Shown here one piece after another: positions 46,386-54,415 of a DNA stretch of 64,000 bases; the stretch's first letter is position 1, and each line of letters opens with the position of its first letter. The position numbers were made by a program, and so were the translations under genes. The notes below the pieces were generated by a model. It did not search any database. It was given only the letters and a program-made list of their open reading frames with translations, and was not told the origin of the DNA. Origin of the DNA: Acidovorax sp. YS12 (GTDB lineage Bacteria; Pseudomonadota; Gammaproteobacteria; Burkholderiales; Burkholderiaceae_C). The stretch is from NCBI GenBank assembly GCA_021496925.1, contig CP053915.1, forward strand, positions 868,001-932,000, read 5' to 3'.

Positions 46386-47216
46386 ATGTTGAAGGCGACC
46401 TCGATCAGTGAACGGCGCGCCTGCGCCTTGGTGGGCCTGTCGCGCGGCAGCTGGCGGCATCCGCCCCAGCGTGCGCAGCACGACCTGGCAACGAGCCAGC
46501 GCATCGTCGAGCTGGCCCATGAACGTCGGCGCTTCGGCTACCGACGCATCGGCGACCTGCTGCGTGCCGCGGGCAACAAGATCAACTACAAGCGCGTGTA
46601 CCGGCTCTACAGGCTGGCCGACCTGTCGGTGCGTAAGCGGCGCGGCAAGCAGCGCCTGAAGCTCGAACGCGTGCCGTTGCACAAGTGCCGGACCATCAAT
46701 GAAGTCTGGAGCATGGACTTCGTCAGCGACAGCCTGGCCAGCGGGCGGCGCATCAAGTGCCTGACCGTGACGGACGACTTCAGCCACGAGTGCGTGGACA
46801 TCGCTGTGGACCATGGCATCGGCGGCCAGTACGTCGTGCGCGTGCTCGACCAGGTTGCGCGGTTCCGGGGCTACCCGCAGGCCGTGAGAACCGACCAGGG
46901 GCCAGAGTTCACGAGCCGGGCCTTCATGGCCTGGGCCCAGGCCCAGGGCGTGCGCCACATCCTCAACCAGCCAGGCAAGCCCACGCAGAACGCCTACATC
47001 GAGAGCTTCAACGGCAAGTTCCGCGACGAGTGCCTGAACGAGCACTGGTTCCAAAGCCTGAAGCAGGCGCGTGTTGAGATTGCGCGCTGGCGGATCGACT
47101 ACAACGAGGTACGGCCGCACAGCAGTTGCAGGCGGATGCCGCCAGCGAAGTTCGCGGCGCAGCATCGACAGACAACCGGTGGCGCCGTCCCGGCGCCGCT
47201 GCAAACCCAGGAGTAA
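46386..47216 (+). CDS. IS3-family transposase OrfB (rve integrase core)
   Basis: About 276 residues from the ATG at 46386; the frame is open further upstream, as expected for frameshift fusion to OrfA. An HTH_21-like part (RRFGYRRIGDLLRAAG) precedes the DDE integrase core: first D in VWSMDFVSDSL, second D in AVRTDQGPEFTS, and E in NAYIESFNGKFRDECLN. The C-terminal YNEVRPHSSCRRMPPAKFA motif is typical of the family. The reading frame is intact, so the element may still be active. Confidence 0.92.
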   Translation: MLKATSISERRACALVGLSRGSWRHPPQRAQHDLATSQRIVELAHERRRFGYRRIGDLLRAAGNKINYKRVYRLYRLADLSVRKRRGKQRLKLERVPLHKCRTINEVWSMDFVSDSLASGRRIKCLTVTDDFSHECVDIAVDHGIGGQYVVRVLDQVARFRGYPQAVRTDQGPEFTSRAFMAWAQAQGVRHILNQPGKPTQNAYIESFNGKFRDECLNEHWFQSLKQARVEIARWRIDYNEVRPHSSCRRMPPAKFAAQHRQTTGGAVPAPLQTQE

Positions 47217-47271
47217 TCTCCTTCAACCCAGCGGATTCCTCAAATCGACTGGTACGGGTTCTGGGGGCAGG

Positions 47272-47558
47272 TCAAATAAACGGATTACCGAATCTTCCAG
47301 GGCAGGCGAGTGCGTATTCCAAAGCTTCACGAGCTGAGACTCTGTATCCGCCGAGAAAACAGGCATCGGCTATCGCAGCAAGAATCCATGTCGATGCCTC
47401 CCAGTCATTTTGCGGGGGGGGGGGACAAGCTCCCATGCTTTGTTGTACTGAGCCACCGCTTCGTCATAACGAAGAAGATTGGCCAAACGATCCCCCTCTG
47501 CACACAGAGACTTGATCGTTTCATGCGTTTGCGCATCTAGCTCGTATTGATGAGGCAT
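47272..47558 (-). pseudogene. TPR-like Rhs-associated immunity gene, frameshifted at a G11 tract and cut by the IS3 element
   Basis: Reading the minus strand from 47558, MPHQYELDAQTHETIKSLCA starts a protein with a TPR-like helical pattern (ANLLRYDEAVAQYNKAWELV). At a run of eleven G (plus strand, ~47413-47423) the frame breaks. A tract of 9 or 12 would continue QNDWEASTWILAAIADACFL, and on to EYALACPGRFGNPFI. That frame then ends at a TGA supplied by the IS end itself (TGACCTGC). So the gene is both out of frame and missing its 3' half. Proteins with this pattern sit next to Rhs toxins; the exact family is not recognised. Confidence 0.7.
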
Positions 47559-47561
47559 TTA

Positions 47562-47756
47562 TTAACCAGACTTGCCCTCGCGCAACTCACGAATCACACG
47601 GTTCCAATACCGCACCGCTTCAATGTGTTGCTGCCTTGTCAACCAAGCCTTGTTCTTGGGATCGTTTGGATCACCGCCAAAAATCACCGGCGTGATATCG
47701 AATAACTCCATGCTTGGCGGACGCGCATCGCCACGCGGATCAAATGACTTCTTCAT
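47562..47756 (-). CDS. Small protein coupled to the SUKH gene, function unknown
   Basis: 64 residues, MKKSFDPRGDARPPSMELFD followed by a segment with FGGDPNDPKNKAWLTRQQHI and a helical end. No domain recognised. Its ATG overlaps the stop of the SUKH immunity gene (ATGA at 47753-47756), so the two are translated together, and the TPR-type gene begins 3 bp after its own stop. It belongs to the immunity cassette by position. It could be an immunity accessory or the tail of a decayed toxin tip; neither can be shown here. Confidence 0.6.
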   Translation of the reverse strand: MKKSFDPRGDARPPSMELFDITPVIFGGDPNDPKNKAWLTRQQHIEAVRYWNRVIRELREGKSG

Positions 47757-48148
47757 TTGGCCAACGGGAAAAGAAGATCGTTGAAGTTTTCGGCGACACG
47801 CGAGGCATATCGAAGGTCCATGCCAATGAACGGAATCCGAACTATTGGCATAGTCGCCTCTCGCGTATCAAACCCATAGCCTTCGCCACCGCCATCAGAC
47901 CCGAAGAGCACGATTCCCGGTGCGTATTGTTCGACCTCATATTCACGATTGAAGGTGGCCAGTTCTCCAGACCTCCAAAGAATCAAGTAGCTATCGCCAA
48001 TGAACCCTTCACCTCCATCGTGTTCACCGATGAACTGCAAGTAGTCAGATGGCAATGACTGACCGAGGGCCGCAACAACAGCCTGGATTGCCTCACTAGA
48101 GGCGCCCTCGTTCAGCTGTCCATCCTTCAATACGTCTTGAATGCTCAT
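47753..48148 (-). CDS. SMI1/KNR4 (SUKH) family immunity protein
   Basis: 131 residues with the SUKH pattern: an N-terminal helix, the LPSDYLQFIGEHDGGEGFIG segment, then alternating strands (YLILWRSGELATFN, APGIVLFGSDGGGEGYGFDT). SUKH proteins protect cells from many Rhs/CDI nuclease toxins. No intact toxin gene lies upstream; an IS5-type element starts ~100 bp away and probably replaced it. It is thus an orphan immunity gene within the Rhs array. Confidence 0.82.
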   Translation of the reverse strand: MSIQDVLKDGQLNEGASSEAIQAVVAALGQSLPSDYLQFIGEHDGGEGFIGDSYLILWRSGELATFNREYEVEQYAPGIVLFGSDGGGEGYGFDTREATMPIVRIPFIGMDLRYASRVAENFNDLLFPLAK

Positions 48149-48251
48149 TTCTCGATCCGGTTATTGCCCGCTCAGGTCTCTCATCAGGGTTCCTCTCAAA
48201 ACCTGTCAATATGCAAATGTGATTTATTATTGCATGCACATAGTCGGCCCT

Positions 48252-49302
48252 GGCTTTGTTGCACAAATCGCCTCGCCGCCGCCCGTAGACTGACGGCGTG
48301 ACAGAAGCGAAGAGAAGGCAGCGGAGCAAGTACCGCACGACGAACTGGAAAGCGTACAACGCGGCGCTGAAGGCGCGAGGCTCGCTGACGATGTGGCTGG
48401 ATCAGGGCATGCAGTGGCTTGGCACGCCGACTGGCAAGCGCGGACGCAGCCCGACCTTCTCGGACGCAGCAATCCAGTTCTGCCTGAGCATCAAGTGCCT
48501 GTTCGGCCAGCCCTTGCGCCAGGCGCTTGGCATGGTGCAAAGCCTGCTGCGGCTGGCCAAGCTGGACTGGCCAGTGCCTGACTTCAGCACGGTCTGCCGA
48601 CGCCAGAAGACCTTGCAGGTCGAACTCAGCTACCAGCGACCCCAGTCGCCGCTGCAGTTGCTGGTGGACAGCACCGGCATCCAGTTCCTGGGCGAAGGCG
48701 AGTGGAAACGCAAGAAGCATGGTGCCGAGTACCGGCGCGAATGGCGCAAGGTCCATCTGGGTATCGACGCGCAGACGCTGGAGATACGCGCCATCGAGGT
48801 GACCAGCAATGCCATCGGAGACGCACCGATGCTGCCCGAGTTGCTGGCCCAGATTGCCGCCGACGAGCCCATCGAAAGCGTCTGTGCGGATGGTGCCTAC
48901 GACACGCGAGGCTGCCTGGACGCCATTGCCCAACGGCAGGCGATGGCGGTGATCCCGCCGCGCAAGAACGCCAGCCATTGGAAGAAGTCGAGTCCGGGCT
49001 CGGCGCACCGCAACGAAGCCATTGCCGCGTGCAAGCGCCTGGGTCGCAGCATCTGGAAGAAGTGGAGCGGCTACCATCGGCGCAGCCTTGTGGAGACGAA
49101 GATGCACTGCTTCAAGCGACTGGGCGAACGGGTGACGGCGCGCACGTTCGAGCGCCAAGTGGTGGAGTTGCATGTACGCGTGGCATTGCTGAATCGCTTC
49201 AGCCAGATCGGCCGTCCTCGAACCGTACCAGTGGCTGCCGTGGCATAGATCCGTCTGGGGTGAGGGTCATGCCGTCTGCAACTCGATTTGTGCAACAAAG
49301 CC
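48252..49302 (+). mobile_element. IS5-family insertion sequence (type A), complete
   Basis: Perfect 19-bp terminal inverted repeats: GGCTTTGTTGCACAAATCG (48252-48270) and its complement at 49284-49302. The 1051-bp element carries one transposase. No target duplication is evident, suggesting later rearrangement at one side. The right end lies within a decayed second copy of the TPR-type immunity gene. A 43-bp remnant of the same element end occurs at 54416-54458. Confidence 0.9.
48298..49248 (+). CDS. IS5-family transposase
   Basis: A 316-residue DDE transposase with a GTG start at 48298. The catalytic acidic residues are recognisable in LLVDSTGIQFLGEGEW, ESVCADGAYDTRGC and the C-terminal helix RRSLVETKMHCFKRLGERVT. 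The DUF4372-like N-terminus NWKAYNAALKARGSLTMWLD is typical of the IS903-like part of the family. The frame is complete, so the enzyme may be active. Confidence 0.92.
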   Translation: MTEAKRRQRSKYRTTNWKAYNAALKARGSLTMWLDQGMQWLGTPTGKRGRSPTFSDAAIQFCLSIKCLFGQPLRQALGMVQSLLRLAKLDWPVPDFSTVCRRQKTLQVELSYQRPQSPLQLLVDSTGIQFLGEGEWKRKKHGAEYRREWRKVHLGIDAQTLEIRAIEVTSNAIGDAPMLPELLAQIAADEPIESVCADGAYDTRGCLDAIAQRQAMAVIPPRKNASHWKKSSPGSAHRNEAIAACKRLGRSIWKKWSGYHRRSLVETKMHCFKRLGERVTARTFERQVVELHVRVALLNRFSQIGRPRTVPVAAVA

Positions 49303-49321
49303 GCTCGTATTAATGAGGCAT
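49303..49321 (-). pseudogene. Remnant of a second TPR-type immunity gene start at the IS edge
   Basis: The minus strand reads ATGCCTCATTAATACGAGC directly next to the IS end. This is the start of the gene at 47558 (ATGCCTCATCAATACGAGC) with one change making TAA. The IS5 type A element therefore interrupted a duplicate of that gene. Confidence 0.55.
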
Positions 49322-49414
49322 TTGCAGAGTTTATTTCAGGGTCGAGAATTTTGGTGCCGGCTGCTGATATTTTTTCCTCAGCTTTGCTCCTGCTGAGCTA
49401 TTTTTTGAGTCAAT

Positions 49415-49633
49415 TTACAAAACATAGTTTTCTGAATTCAGTATGAACTGGCGTACCTCAGGTGCTTTCGGGCCATAGGTGCGTCCAACTTCGTTCCACC
49501 AAGTAACTGCATCGACGCGGTGAGCCATATAAAGATACAAACCAACCCGATGTATTACCAATCAATTTACCGAAATATTTCCATATTCATCAAAACCAGT
49601 GGTATTGCAGTTCGAATTTGAGACCACCCTTCA
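49415..49633 (-). pseudogene. Decayed frame and conserved downstream scrap of the Rhs array
   Basis: The minus strand reads NCNTTGFDEYGNISVN, a TGA, then LVIHRVGLYLYMAHRVDAVT and WWNEVGRTYGPKAPEVRQFI before TAA at 49415. The part at about 49540-49630 is clearly similar to 60350-60445 (shared TTGCAGTTCG-ATTTGAGACCA and CCATATT-ATCAAAA), each time just downstream of an immunity gene. It has no intact gene. The ~90 bp between 49322 and 49414 hold nothing recognisable. Confidence 0.55.
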
Positions 49634-49987
49634 TCACGCTCGTGATGTTCGCTCCTCTTCAACTAGGAACAAGCTTTGTAAATCACCACTCAGCTTGACT
49701 CCGCTTTCACAACTCAACACCAATTGCTCGTCCACGCCATTCAACGCATTCACTCCGTCAATCACACCCAAGACGTTTGCTGTCGTGTCGGTCGCCACCT
49801 GGCGAACAACCTGGAAAAAGACTTCTTGCTGTTCAGAACTTAGGCCATTGAAGAGAGCCAAGGCACTTTTCCAATATGGATCGGATGCATTCGCCACCGA
49901 CGTGCCATTGAAGAGCTGACGGTAAATTCCAACATTTTCCTCAAAAACAGCCACTCTCAGGCACGAAACAAATTCAGCAGGCGTCAT
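49634..49987 (-). CDS. Probable immunity protein, family not recognised
   Basis: 117 residues, all helical in appearance, acidic, starting MTPAEFVSCLRVAVFEENVG and including LSSEQQEVFFQVVRQVATDT. No domain I can name. It starts 5 bp after the stop of a short toxin-tip-like frame (49993-50274), on the same strand, as immunity genes do. It probably neutralises that tip. Low-GC, atypical codon use relative to the core genome supports acquisition with the Rhs cassette. Confidence 0.6.
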   Translation of the reverse strand: MTPAEFVSCLRVAVFEENVGIYRQLFNGTSVANASDPYWKSALALFNGLSSEQQEVFFQVVRQVATDTTANVLGVIDGVNALNGVDEQLVLSCESGVKLSGDLQSLFLVEEERTSRA

Positions 49988-49992
49988 AACTC

Positions 49993-50274
49993 TTACTTTC
50001 CAAAGGCGTCAGGGTAGGCATTCTTGTTCATTCGAATGAGGTCTTGCAATGAAGAATTCGGCACGTCAGAGTACACCCGCCGTAGTTCCGAAATATCGCG
50101 CGCAAGGACATCTCTTGGGCTGCTAAACCCATCAGCGCTGCGCGAAACAATGCCATTAGGCCCTTTGATCGTATGACCGACTTTCGGCACCAAGATTGCT
50201 GGGGCAGTCATCGCATCGTAGCCGGGAATCAGGTCCTGCATCAAAGCCTTGCAGGTCAGCTGCGTGCTACGACA
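49993..50274 (-). pseudogene. Detached Rhs toxin tip (C-terminal fragment), family not recognised
   Basis: About 94 residues without an Rhs core. From the ATG at 50244: MQDLIPGYDAMTAPAILVPK, then VGHTIKGPNGIVSRSADGFS and DISELRRVYSDVPNSSLQDL, ending DAFGK. It is followed after 5 bp by a likely immunity gene. The upstream end is lost where unrelated sequence and the IS66 element begin. This is the usual form of an orphan C-terminal toxin module. I cannot assign the catalytic fold. Confidence 0.5.
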
Positions 50275-50352
50275 TCAAGCGGCTGGCGATGTTCCCGCAC
50301 AGTAAGCGTCCGGCGATCCCATGTTGACCGCAGCCGGTTGCACAGGCATTGA

Positions 50353-51867
50353 TCAGGAGTTCGGGCTCTGCCAGCGATGCGGCAGCAATTCCTCGATCCG
50401 GCTGGCCCGGTGCGTGGGCAGGCGCGTGAGCACGTCCTTCAGGTAGGCATAGGGATCGTGTCCGTTCATGCGCGCCGACTGCACCAGGCTCATCACCGCC
50501 GCCGCCCTCTGGCCCGCACGCAGGCTCCCGGCGAACAGCCAGTTGTTTCTCCCCATCGCAATCGGCCGGATCTGGTTCTCGATCCAGTTGTTGTCCACGG
50601 GCAGTTGCCCGTCATCAACGAAGCGCGTCAACGCAGTCCAGCGCCGCAGGCTGTAATCCAGCGCCTTGGCCGTGGCCGAGCTGTCGGGCAGTTTTTGCCG
50701 CTGTAACCGCATCCAATCGTGCAGTGCATCGAGCAGTGGTTTGGTGTGCTGCTGCCGCATCGCCTTGCGCTGATCGGCGTTCAGTTCCTTGACCTCGCGT
50801 TCGATGTCATAGACCTTGGTGAACTGCTCCAGCGCGAAGCCGGCGATCTGGCTCTTGTTCGCCGCATGCAGGTCGAAGAACTTGCGCCGGGCATGCGCCA
50901 GGCAGCCAACTTCGGTCACGCCGCTGGCGATCAAGGCCTTGTAGCCAGCGAAGTCGTCGCAGATCAGCGCACCCTTCCAGTCGCCCAGGAAGTGGCGCGC
51001 ATGCTCGCCGGCTCTGGACTCGCAGAAGTCGTACACCACGGCTTTCATGTCTTCGAAGACCCCAGGGGCGTAGGCCCAGAGGTACGCCCGGTGCGTCGCT
51101 CCCTTGTCGGGCTTGAGCACCTGCACCGGCGTCTCGTCGGCATGCAGCACTTGGCGCCCAAGCATCTCGGCCTTGAGCGCATCCACCAGCGGCTGCAGCC
51201 GCACGCCGCAGGTGCCGACCCATTGCGCCAAGGTCGAGCGCGGGATGGCCAGGCCGGCACGCGCATAGATGCCCTCCTGGCGGAACAAAGGCAGATGGTC
51301 TGCGTACTTGGCCACCAGCACCTGGGCCAGCAGGCCGGCAGTCGGGATGCCCTTGTCGATCACATGCGCCTCGACCGGTGCCTGGGTGATGGTTTCGCAC
51401 TTCGCGCAGGCCCATTTGCCACGCACGTGGCGCTCGACGGTGAATACGCCCGGCACATAGTCCAGCTTCTCGGCCACGTCTTCACCGATGCGCTTCATCA
51501 CACAGCCACAGGCGCAGGTGGTGGACTCGGGCTCGTGCCGGATCTCGCGGCGCGGCAGATGGGCGGGCAGCGGCTGGCGTTTGGGTTGCTGCCTGGTCTC
51601 GGGGGATGCTGCAGGCGGCTGCAGCTGCTCGATCTCGTGGGCGACGGCTGCCAGATCGGCTTCGATCTCGTCATCGAGCAGGCTACGCTGCTCGGCATTG
51701 AAGCGCTCCGACTGGGCGGCGAACTTCATGCGCTTCAAGAGCGCGTTCTCGTGGGTGAGCTTGGCGTTCAGGGCCTGGCTATGGCGCAACTGGGCCAGCA
51801 GCCGCGTGGTCATCTCGCGCAGTTGCTCTGCGCTCAGATCCTCCAGGGATTGGGGCGGCATCAACAT
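50353..51867 (-). CDS. tnpC: IS66-family transposase TnpC
   Basis: A 504-residue DDE transposase. An N-terminal coiled-coil (ALNAKLTHENALLKRMKFAA) is followed by a zinc-finger-like region (TTCACGCVMKRIGED, WACAKCETITQAP) and the catalytic core with LHADETPVQVL and ICDDFAGYKALIASG, ending with NWIENQIRPIAMGRNNWLFA. Length and domain order are standard. Intact frame. Confidence 0.95.
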   Translation of the reverse strand: MLMPPQSLEDLSAEQLREMTTRLLAQLRHSQALNAKLTHENALLKRMKFAAQSERFNAEQRSLLDDEIEADLAAVAHEIEQLQPPAASPETRQQPKRQPLPAHLPRREIRHEPESTTCACGCVMKRIGEDVAEKLDYVPGVFTVERHVRGKWACAKCETITQAPVEAHVIDKGIPTAGLLAQVLVAKYADHLPLFRQEGIYARAGLAIPRSTLAQWVGTCGVRLQPLVDALKAEMLGRQVLHADETPVQVLKPDKGATHRAYLWAYAPGVFEDMKAVVYDFCESRAGEHARHFLGDWKGALICDDFAGYKALIASGVTEVGCLAHARRKFFDLHAANKSQIAGFALEQFTKVYDIEREVKELNADQRKAMRQQHTKPLLDALHDWMRLQRQKLPDSSATAKALDYSLRRWTALTRFVDDGQLPVDNNWIENQIRPIAMGRNNWLFAGSLRAGQRAAAVMSLVQSARMNGHDPYAYLKDVLTRLPTHRASRIEELLPHRWQSPNS

Positions 51868-51932
51868 CAGCGCCAGTGTGCCAAGGATGGCACGGCGCTT
51901 TCACGCGCAGATGTACCGATTGCACACCCGCT

Positions 51933-52265
51933 TCAGACCACGGTGATGACGCCAGCGTCTCCCATGCGTCGCCAAGGCAGGCCCAGCACCAGGGCTTGGA
52001 GCTGATCGGACTCCAACTGCCACTGCTCATTGCTGGTTGCCGGCCAGACGAACTTGCCCTGGTGCAGGCGCCGAGCCGCCAACCAGATGCCGATGCCGTC
52101 GTGCACCAGCACCTTGATGCGGTTGGCGCGTTTGTTGGTGAACAGATAGGCGTGATGAGGACGGGCCGCGCCGAACACGGCGACCACCCGGACCAGGGCC
52201 GTGTCGGTGCCGGCGCGCATGTCCAGCGGGGCGGTGGCAAGCCAGGCGGCGTCGATGCGGATCAT
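51933..52265 (-). CDS. tnpB: IS66-family accessory protein TnpB
   Basis: 110 residues with the conserved IS66 Orf2 pattern: LATAPLDMRAGTDTALVRVV, then HHAYLFTNKRANRIKVLVHD and GIGIWLAARRLHQGKFVW. The start at 52265 overlaps the tnpA stop (ATGA). TnpB is required for IS66 transposition though its biochemical role is unclear. Confidence 0.93.
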   Translation of the reverse strand: MIRIDAAWLATAPLDMRAGTDTALVRVVAVFGAARPHHAYLFTNKRANRIKVLVHDGIGIWLAARRLHQGKFVWPATSNEQWQLESDQLQALVLGLPWRRMGDAGVITVV

Positions 52266-52810
52266 TGCCGCAGCACCTGCAGCAAACCCTGCAATGCGCG
52301 GGAACACTCGGCAGCCGCTGCCACCGGCCAATTGACCGTCACGCGGGTGCCATGGTGACAGCACTCGATGCGGATGTCTGATGAGGGAGTTGACGATGCA
52401 GCACTGGAGGCAGCTTGCGCATTCGCTGCCTGAGGGTGCATCGCCTGCGGGTCCAGTGCCATCGCGATGAAGGCGGGCACCGTGCTGGCAAGCACCGGAT
52501 GGGCCTGATGCGTCGGGGTGCGAGCAGGTTGTGCATTGACCACTGGTTCAACAGCCGCATCGACGCAGGCAGGGGCGCTGCTGGGCGCAGCAACATGGGC
52601 GGTATTGGAGGCGGCCTGATGCAGACCCAGGCGATGCTCCCTGAGCCAGCGATGCAGCACATTGGCATTCATGCCATGTTGACGTGCCGTGGCGGCAATG
52701 GATGCGCCGGGTTGCTGGCAGGTGGCAATCAGCTCGGCCTTGAATTGCGCGCTGTAGACCCGGCGTGTGCGAGGGACTGAGTAGCGCGAAGTGGGGATGT
52801 CTTGAGACAT
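52262..52810 (-). CDS. tnpA: IS66-family accessory protein TnpA
   Basis: 182 residues from 52810 (MSQDIPTSRYS). An N-terminal helix-turn-helix of the Tnp_8 type (YSAQFKAELIATCQQPGASI, then AATARQHGMNANVLHRWLRE) is followed by a long Ala/Pro-rich linker and a short conserved C-terminal strand region. It probably binds the IS ends. The linker is longer than in many IS66 TnpA proteins. An alternative ATG lies 9 bp upstream (52819). Confidence 0.9.
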   Translation of the reverse strand: MSQDIPTSRYSVPRTRRVYSAQFKAELIATCQQPGASIAATARQHGMNANVLHRWLREHRLGLHQAASNTAHVAAPSSAPACVDAAVEPVVNAQPARTPTHQAHPVLASTVPAFIAMALDPQAMHPQAANAQAASSAASSTPSSDIRIECCHHGTRVTVNWPVAAAAECSRALQGLLQVLRQ

Positions 52811-53131
52811 GGTGTGCACGATGGTTTACGTGGACACGATGGTGCTTGCAATGCCTCGATCGGGGTAGATGGGTTGGCCGGACGGATACCCCGCACAAGG
52901 GCGTGGACTCGTTCTACAAACATGCCCAAGCGTAGGCGCAGGGGCCTCAGGGCCATCGAGCGCCAAAAAGCCTGGCGGTGGGCAATCAAGTCGCTCGCCA
53001 GCGACCATCATCCAAGACCTTGCGTGAGGCGGCAACGCGTGAAAGCGTGCTTGGTTCACCCTACGTTCGCACCGAAGCTGCCCCTTGAGCCGGTTCTGAT
53101 AGAAAGCCCGGGTATTGAGAGGTTCCCGTCA

Positions 53132-54415
53132 GGGAACCTCTCACAACCCCATGATTGACGGATCCGAATAGGCACGATTGGACGCCAGCCGTTTTGAATG
53201 CGCGATGAGGCCTTACGGCGGTCTGCACCTCGTGCATTGAGGGGCCTTGCAGCCCCGATGGCTCAGGCTTTCGCCGTTTGCAGGCGCACCTGTGCCTTGG
53301 TGGTCGCCGGTTTGAAGAACGCATCCACGCCTCGCTCAAGGAACGAGGCCAGGCGCTTCATGTTGTAGCAGGCAGCCATCATCGTCATCGCCACCGTGGC
53401 CCGCGCCTGCCCGATCGTGCGTACGAACTTGCCGCCCAGGTGCCGGATGCCGGCAAACGCATGTTCGACCCGGGCACGCTTGCTGGCAATGCGCTGGTTG
53501 CGCCGCTTCTGGCACTCGCTCAGGGGCTGGCCCGGCTGGGCCCGGCGCTGCATCGCGTCCACGAAGCCCAGCACTTGCAGCATCTGCCGGCGCTGCCGGC
53601 TCGCGTAGGCCTTGTCCGTGTGCACGCTGCGCCCGGTGTTGTGCATGTCCAGCACCTCGTCGAAGTGGTGTCCGTCGTGCTCGCTGGCCGTGCCCGTGGC
53701 GATGCGGCGGATGAAGCCGTGCTTGAGGTCCACGCTCACGCTGAGCTTGTAGCCGAAGTAGCTCTTGCCGTGCTTTTTCGTGTGTGTGGCATCCACATCC
53801 CTTTGCCGGCGCTCGGCCTCTCACTCCAATCGGGCGTTCTGCCTTCGGCCAGGGCCTCGCGCTCCGGCCTGTCCAGGCGCTGGCGCGGCGCGGGCACCAG
53901 CGTCGCATCGATGGCTTGTCCGCCCCGGGCCATGTAGCCATGGCGGTGCAGTTGCGCATCCACTCCCTGGAACAGCACCGTGGCCCCATCCACGCCCAGC
54001 CGCTCGCCGAAGCGCCAGATCGTGTTGCGGTCCGGCACGTTCATCGCATCCTGCAGCAGGCAAAAGCGCTGGTAGCTCGCCCGATCCAGCAACTGGTACT
54101 CCATCTGCTCGTGCGAGAGGTTGTACAGCTGCTTCAAGACCAGGATGCGCACCATCACCTCGGTGGGATAGGCCGGCCGGCCACCCCGGCGGCCATCGCC
54201 ACGCTCGATCAAGGCATCCACCAGCCCGGCCAGGGCTCCGAAGTCGATGTGCCGCGCGATCACCTGCAGCGGATCGCCCACCTCATCTCTCTTGTGTTGG
54301 CGCGAGGCCTCGGCGAACAGGTCAAACTTCAGCGCGCTGCGGGGTGTGATCATGGCAAGGGGCGGGTCAGGCTTCTCGGGTCAGGAAGAGAGCGGATGGG
54401 TTTTGAGAGGTTCCC
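53132..54415 (-). mobile_element. IS5-like insertion sequence (type B), 4-bp target duplication GTCA
   Basis: Ends GGGAACCTCTCACAACCC (53132) and, on the opposite strand at 54415, GGGAACCTCTCAAAACCC match except one base. GTCA flanks both sides (53128-53131, 54416-54419). The 1284-bp element carries one transposase split by a frameshift. On its right it lies inside a remnant of the type A IS5 element; on its left it abuts another GAGAGGTTCCC end, so a second copy once lay there. The 240 bp between the IS66 end and this element contain no recognisable gene. Confidence 0.88.
53263..54353 (-). pseudogene. IS5-like transposase, split into two frames
   Basis: The first frame (54353 to 53736) holds the N-terminal part LKFDLFAEASRQHKRDEVGD, VMVRILVLKQLYNLSHEQME and the first catalytic Asp in GGQAIDATLVPAPRQ. 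The second frame (53796 to 53263) holds the rest: DATHTKKHGKSYFGYKLSVS, VHTDKAYASRQRRQML with the second Asp, and the last acidic residue in RARVEHAFAGIRHLGG. The break is at AAAGGG (about 53795-53800): one more G would fuse the frames. It may be a one-base loss or a programmed -1 shift, as some IS5 subgroups use. Confidence 0.8.

Larger units (their letters stand above)
46024..47274 (+). mobile_element. IS3-family insertion sequence, complete
   Basis: Ends are imperfect inverted repeats of about 25 bp: TGACCTGCAACCCGCGACCC at the left and, on the opposite strand at the right, TGACCTGCCCCCAGAACCCG, both continuing GTACCA. Ends begin TG and finish CA as expected. Length is 1251 bp with orfA and orfB overlapping in -1 frame order. 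No convincing target duplication is seen. The right end cuts a TPR-type immunity gene (47272-47558). Confidence 0.88.
50302..52889 (-). mobile_element. IS66-family insertion sequence, complete, with 8-bp target duplication
   Basis: 2588 bp. Ends: GTAAGCGTCCGGCGATCCCA at 50302 and, on the opposite strand at 52889, GTATCCGTCCGGCCAACCCA. The target duplication CCCGCACA is perfect on both sides (50294-50301 and 52890-52897), the 8-bp length expected for IS66. All three genes tnpA, tnpB and tnpC are intact and on the minus strand. The perfect duplication implies a recent insertion. Confidence 0.95.

Noticed and set aside
47413..47423. Phase-variable promoter or contingency locus based on the G11 tract
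   Set aside because: The tract is within the coding part of a gene already cut by an IS, so active phase variation cannot be claimed. A sequencing slip is also possible.
49400..49630. Possible small protein MAHRVDAVTWWNEVG in the 49.4-49.6 kb region
   Set aside because: It is preceded by an in-frame stop with similar protein-like sequence on the other side, so it is a decayed remnant and not an intact gene.
52890..53131. Arg/Pro-rich frames between the IS66 and IS5-like elements
   Set aside because: They run across the IS66 border, have no motif, and change frame freely. The stretch holds no supportable gene.
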